This document shows, piece after piece, positions 63,835-64,000 of a stretch of DNA of 64,000 nucleotides; the stretch's first letter is position 1, and each line of letters opens with the position of its first letter. The notes below the pieces were generated by a model. The model saw nothing but the letters and a program-made list of their open reading frames with translations, was not told where the DNA came from and ran no database searches. Made by a program: the position numbers and the translations under genes. Source of the DNA: Micromonospora sp. WMMD1102 (GTDB lineage: Bacteria > Actinomycetota > Actinomycetes > Mycobacteriales > Micromonosporaceae); the NCBI RefSeq assembly GCF_029626265.1, contig NZ_JARUBN010000001.1, forward strand, positions 7,753,001 through 7,817,000, in the 5' to 3' direction.

Positions 63835-64000
63835 TTTTGTTGGAGAGTTTGATCCTGGCTCAGGACGAACGCTGGCGGCGTGCTTAACACATGCAAGTCG
63901 AGCGGAAAGGCCCTTCGGGGTACTCGAGCGGCGAACGGGTGAGTAACACGTGAGTAACCTGCCTCAGGCTTTGGGATAACCCTCGGAAACGGGGGCTAAT
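63835..64000 (+). rRNA. 16S ribosomal RNA, 5' end (continues past window)
   Basis: Contains the universal AGAGTTTGATCCTGGCTCAG start, GACGAACGCTGGCGGCGTGC and GGGTGAGTAACACGTGAGTA. The V1 region (GTCGAGCGGAAAGGCCCTTC) resembles Micromonosporaceae from memory. The exact mature 5' end is placed by analogy with other actinobacteria. Confidence 0.97.

Overview
The window is high-GC actinobacterial chromosome. Its last 166 bases are the start of a 16S rRNA gene whose sequence, from memory, resembles Micromonosporaceae (Micromonospora, Plantactinospora and relatives). The GC-rich codon use, the overlapping GTG starts and the families present (CYP152, a GH62 enzyme with a ricin-type domain, a CBM2 protein, DUF1996/DUF305 secreted proteins, a TnrB-type exporter) fit a filamentous saprophytic actinomycete. 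The genus is inference.

Layout. Bases 1-4490 are core: the peptide deformylase tail, a flavohemoglobin-like protein, a CPBP membrane protease, a Lys/Ala-rich protein, and tRNA-Ser(GCT) and tRNA-Arg(ACG). A 12.9 kb genomic island (4489-17406) sits in the 3' end of tRNA-Arg, bounded by a perfect 43-bp direct repeat. It carries two tyrosine integrases, an XRE regulator divergent from a hexapeptide transferase/acyl-CoA-dehydrogenase-like pair, a NUDIX hydrolase, a PIN-like protein, a frameshifted HsdS remnant, and a Cys-rich gene split by an IS66 element with an exact 8-bp target duplication. No replication or conjugation genes are visible. Sequence just outside the right repeat resembles the sequence just inside the left one, so a second, decayed element probably lies beside it.

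Bases 17.4-30.1 kb are an IS-rich accessory zone. It holds truncated IS630 and IS66 copies, two complete IS3-type elements (one beside a broken transposase, one that cut off a hydrolase gene), a GbsR/MarR-regulated flavin monooxygenase and reductase pair, and two large proteins of unknown role with propeller-like sequence.

From 30.1 kb the gene content looks chromosomal again. A regulator-modABC molybdate uptake operon and a MOSC protein lie in the same neighbourhood as an NAD-linked molybdenum formate dehydrogenase (FdhB-FdhA, 46.9-51.4 kb), which would consume the molybdenum cofactor. Between them are secreted carbohydrate-active proteins (a Cthe_2159-like/CBM2 protein and a GH62 arabinofuranosidase behind two LacI-type operators), a CPA1 antiporter, a TetR-controlled exporter and a Tat-exported PHP protein. 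The right end has a P1B metal ATPase, a GNAT enzyme, a DUF952 protein, a CYP152 peroxygenase, a SAP-like peptide, a CaCA antiporter, a PrmC-like methyltransferase, LigA, the DUF1996 and DUF305 proteins, and the promoter/leader of an rrn operon running off the window.
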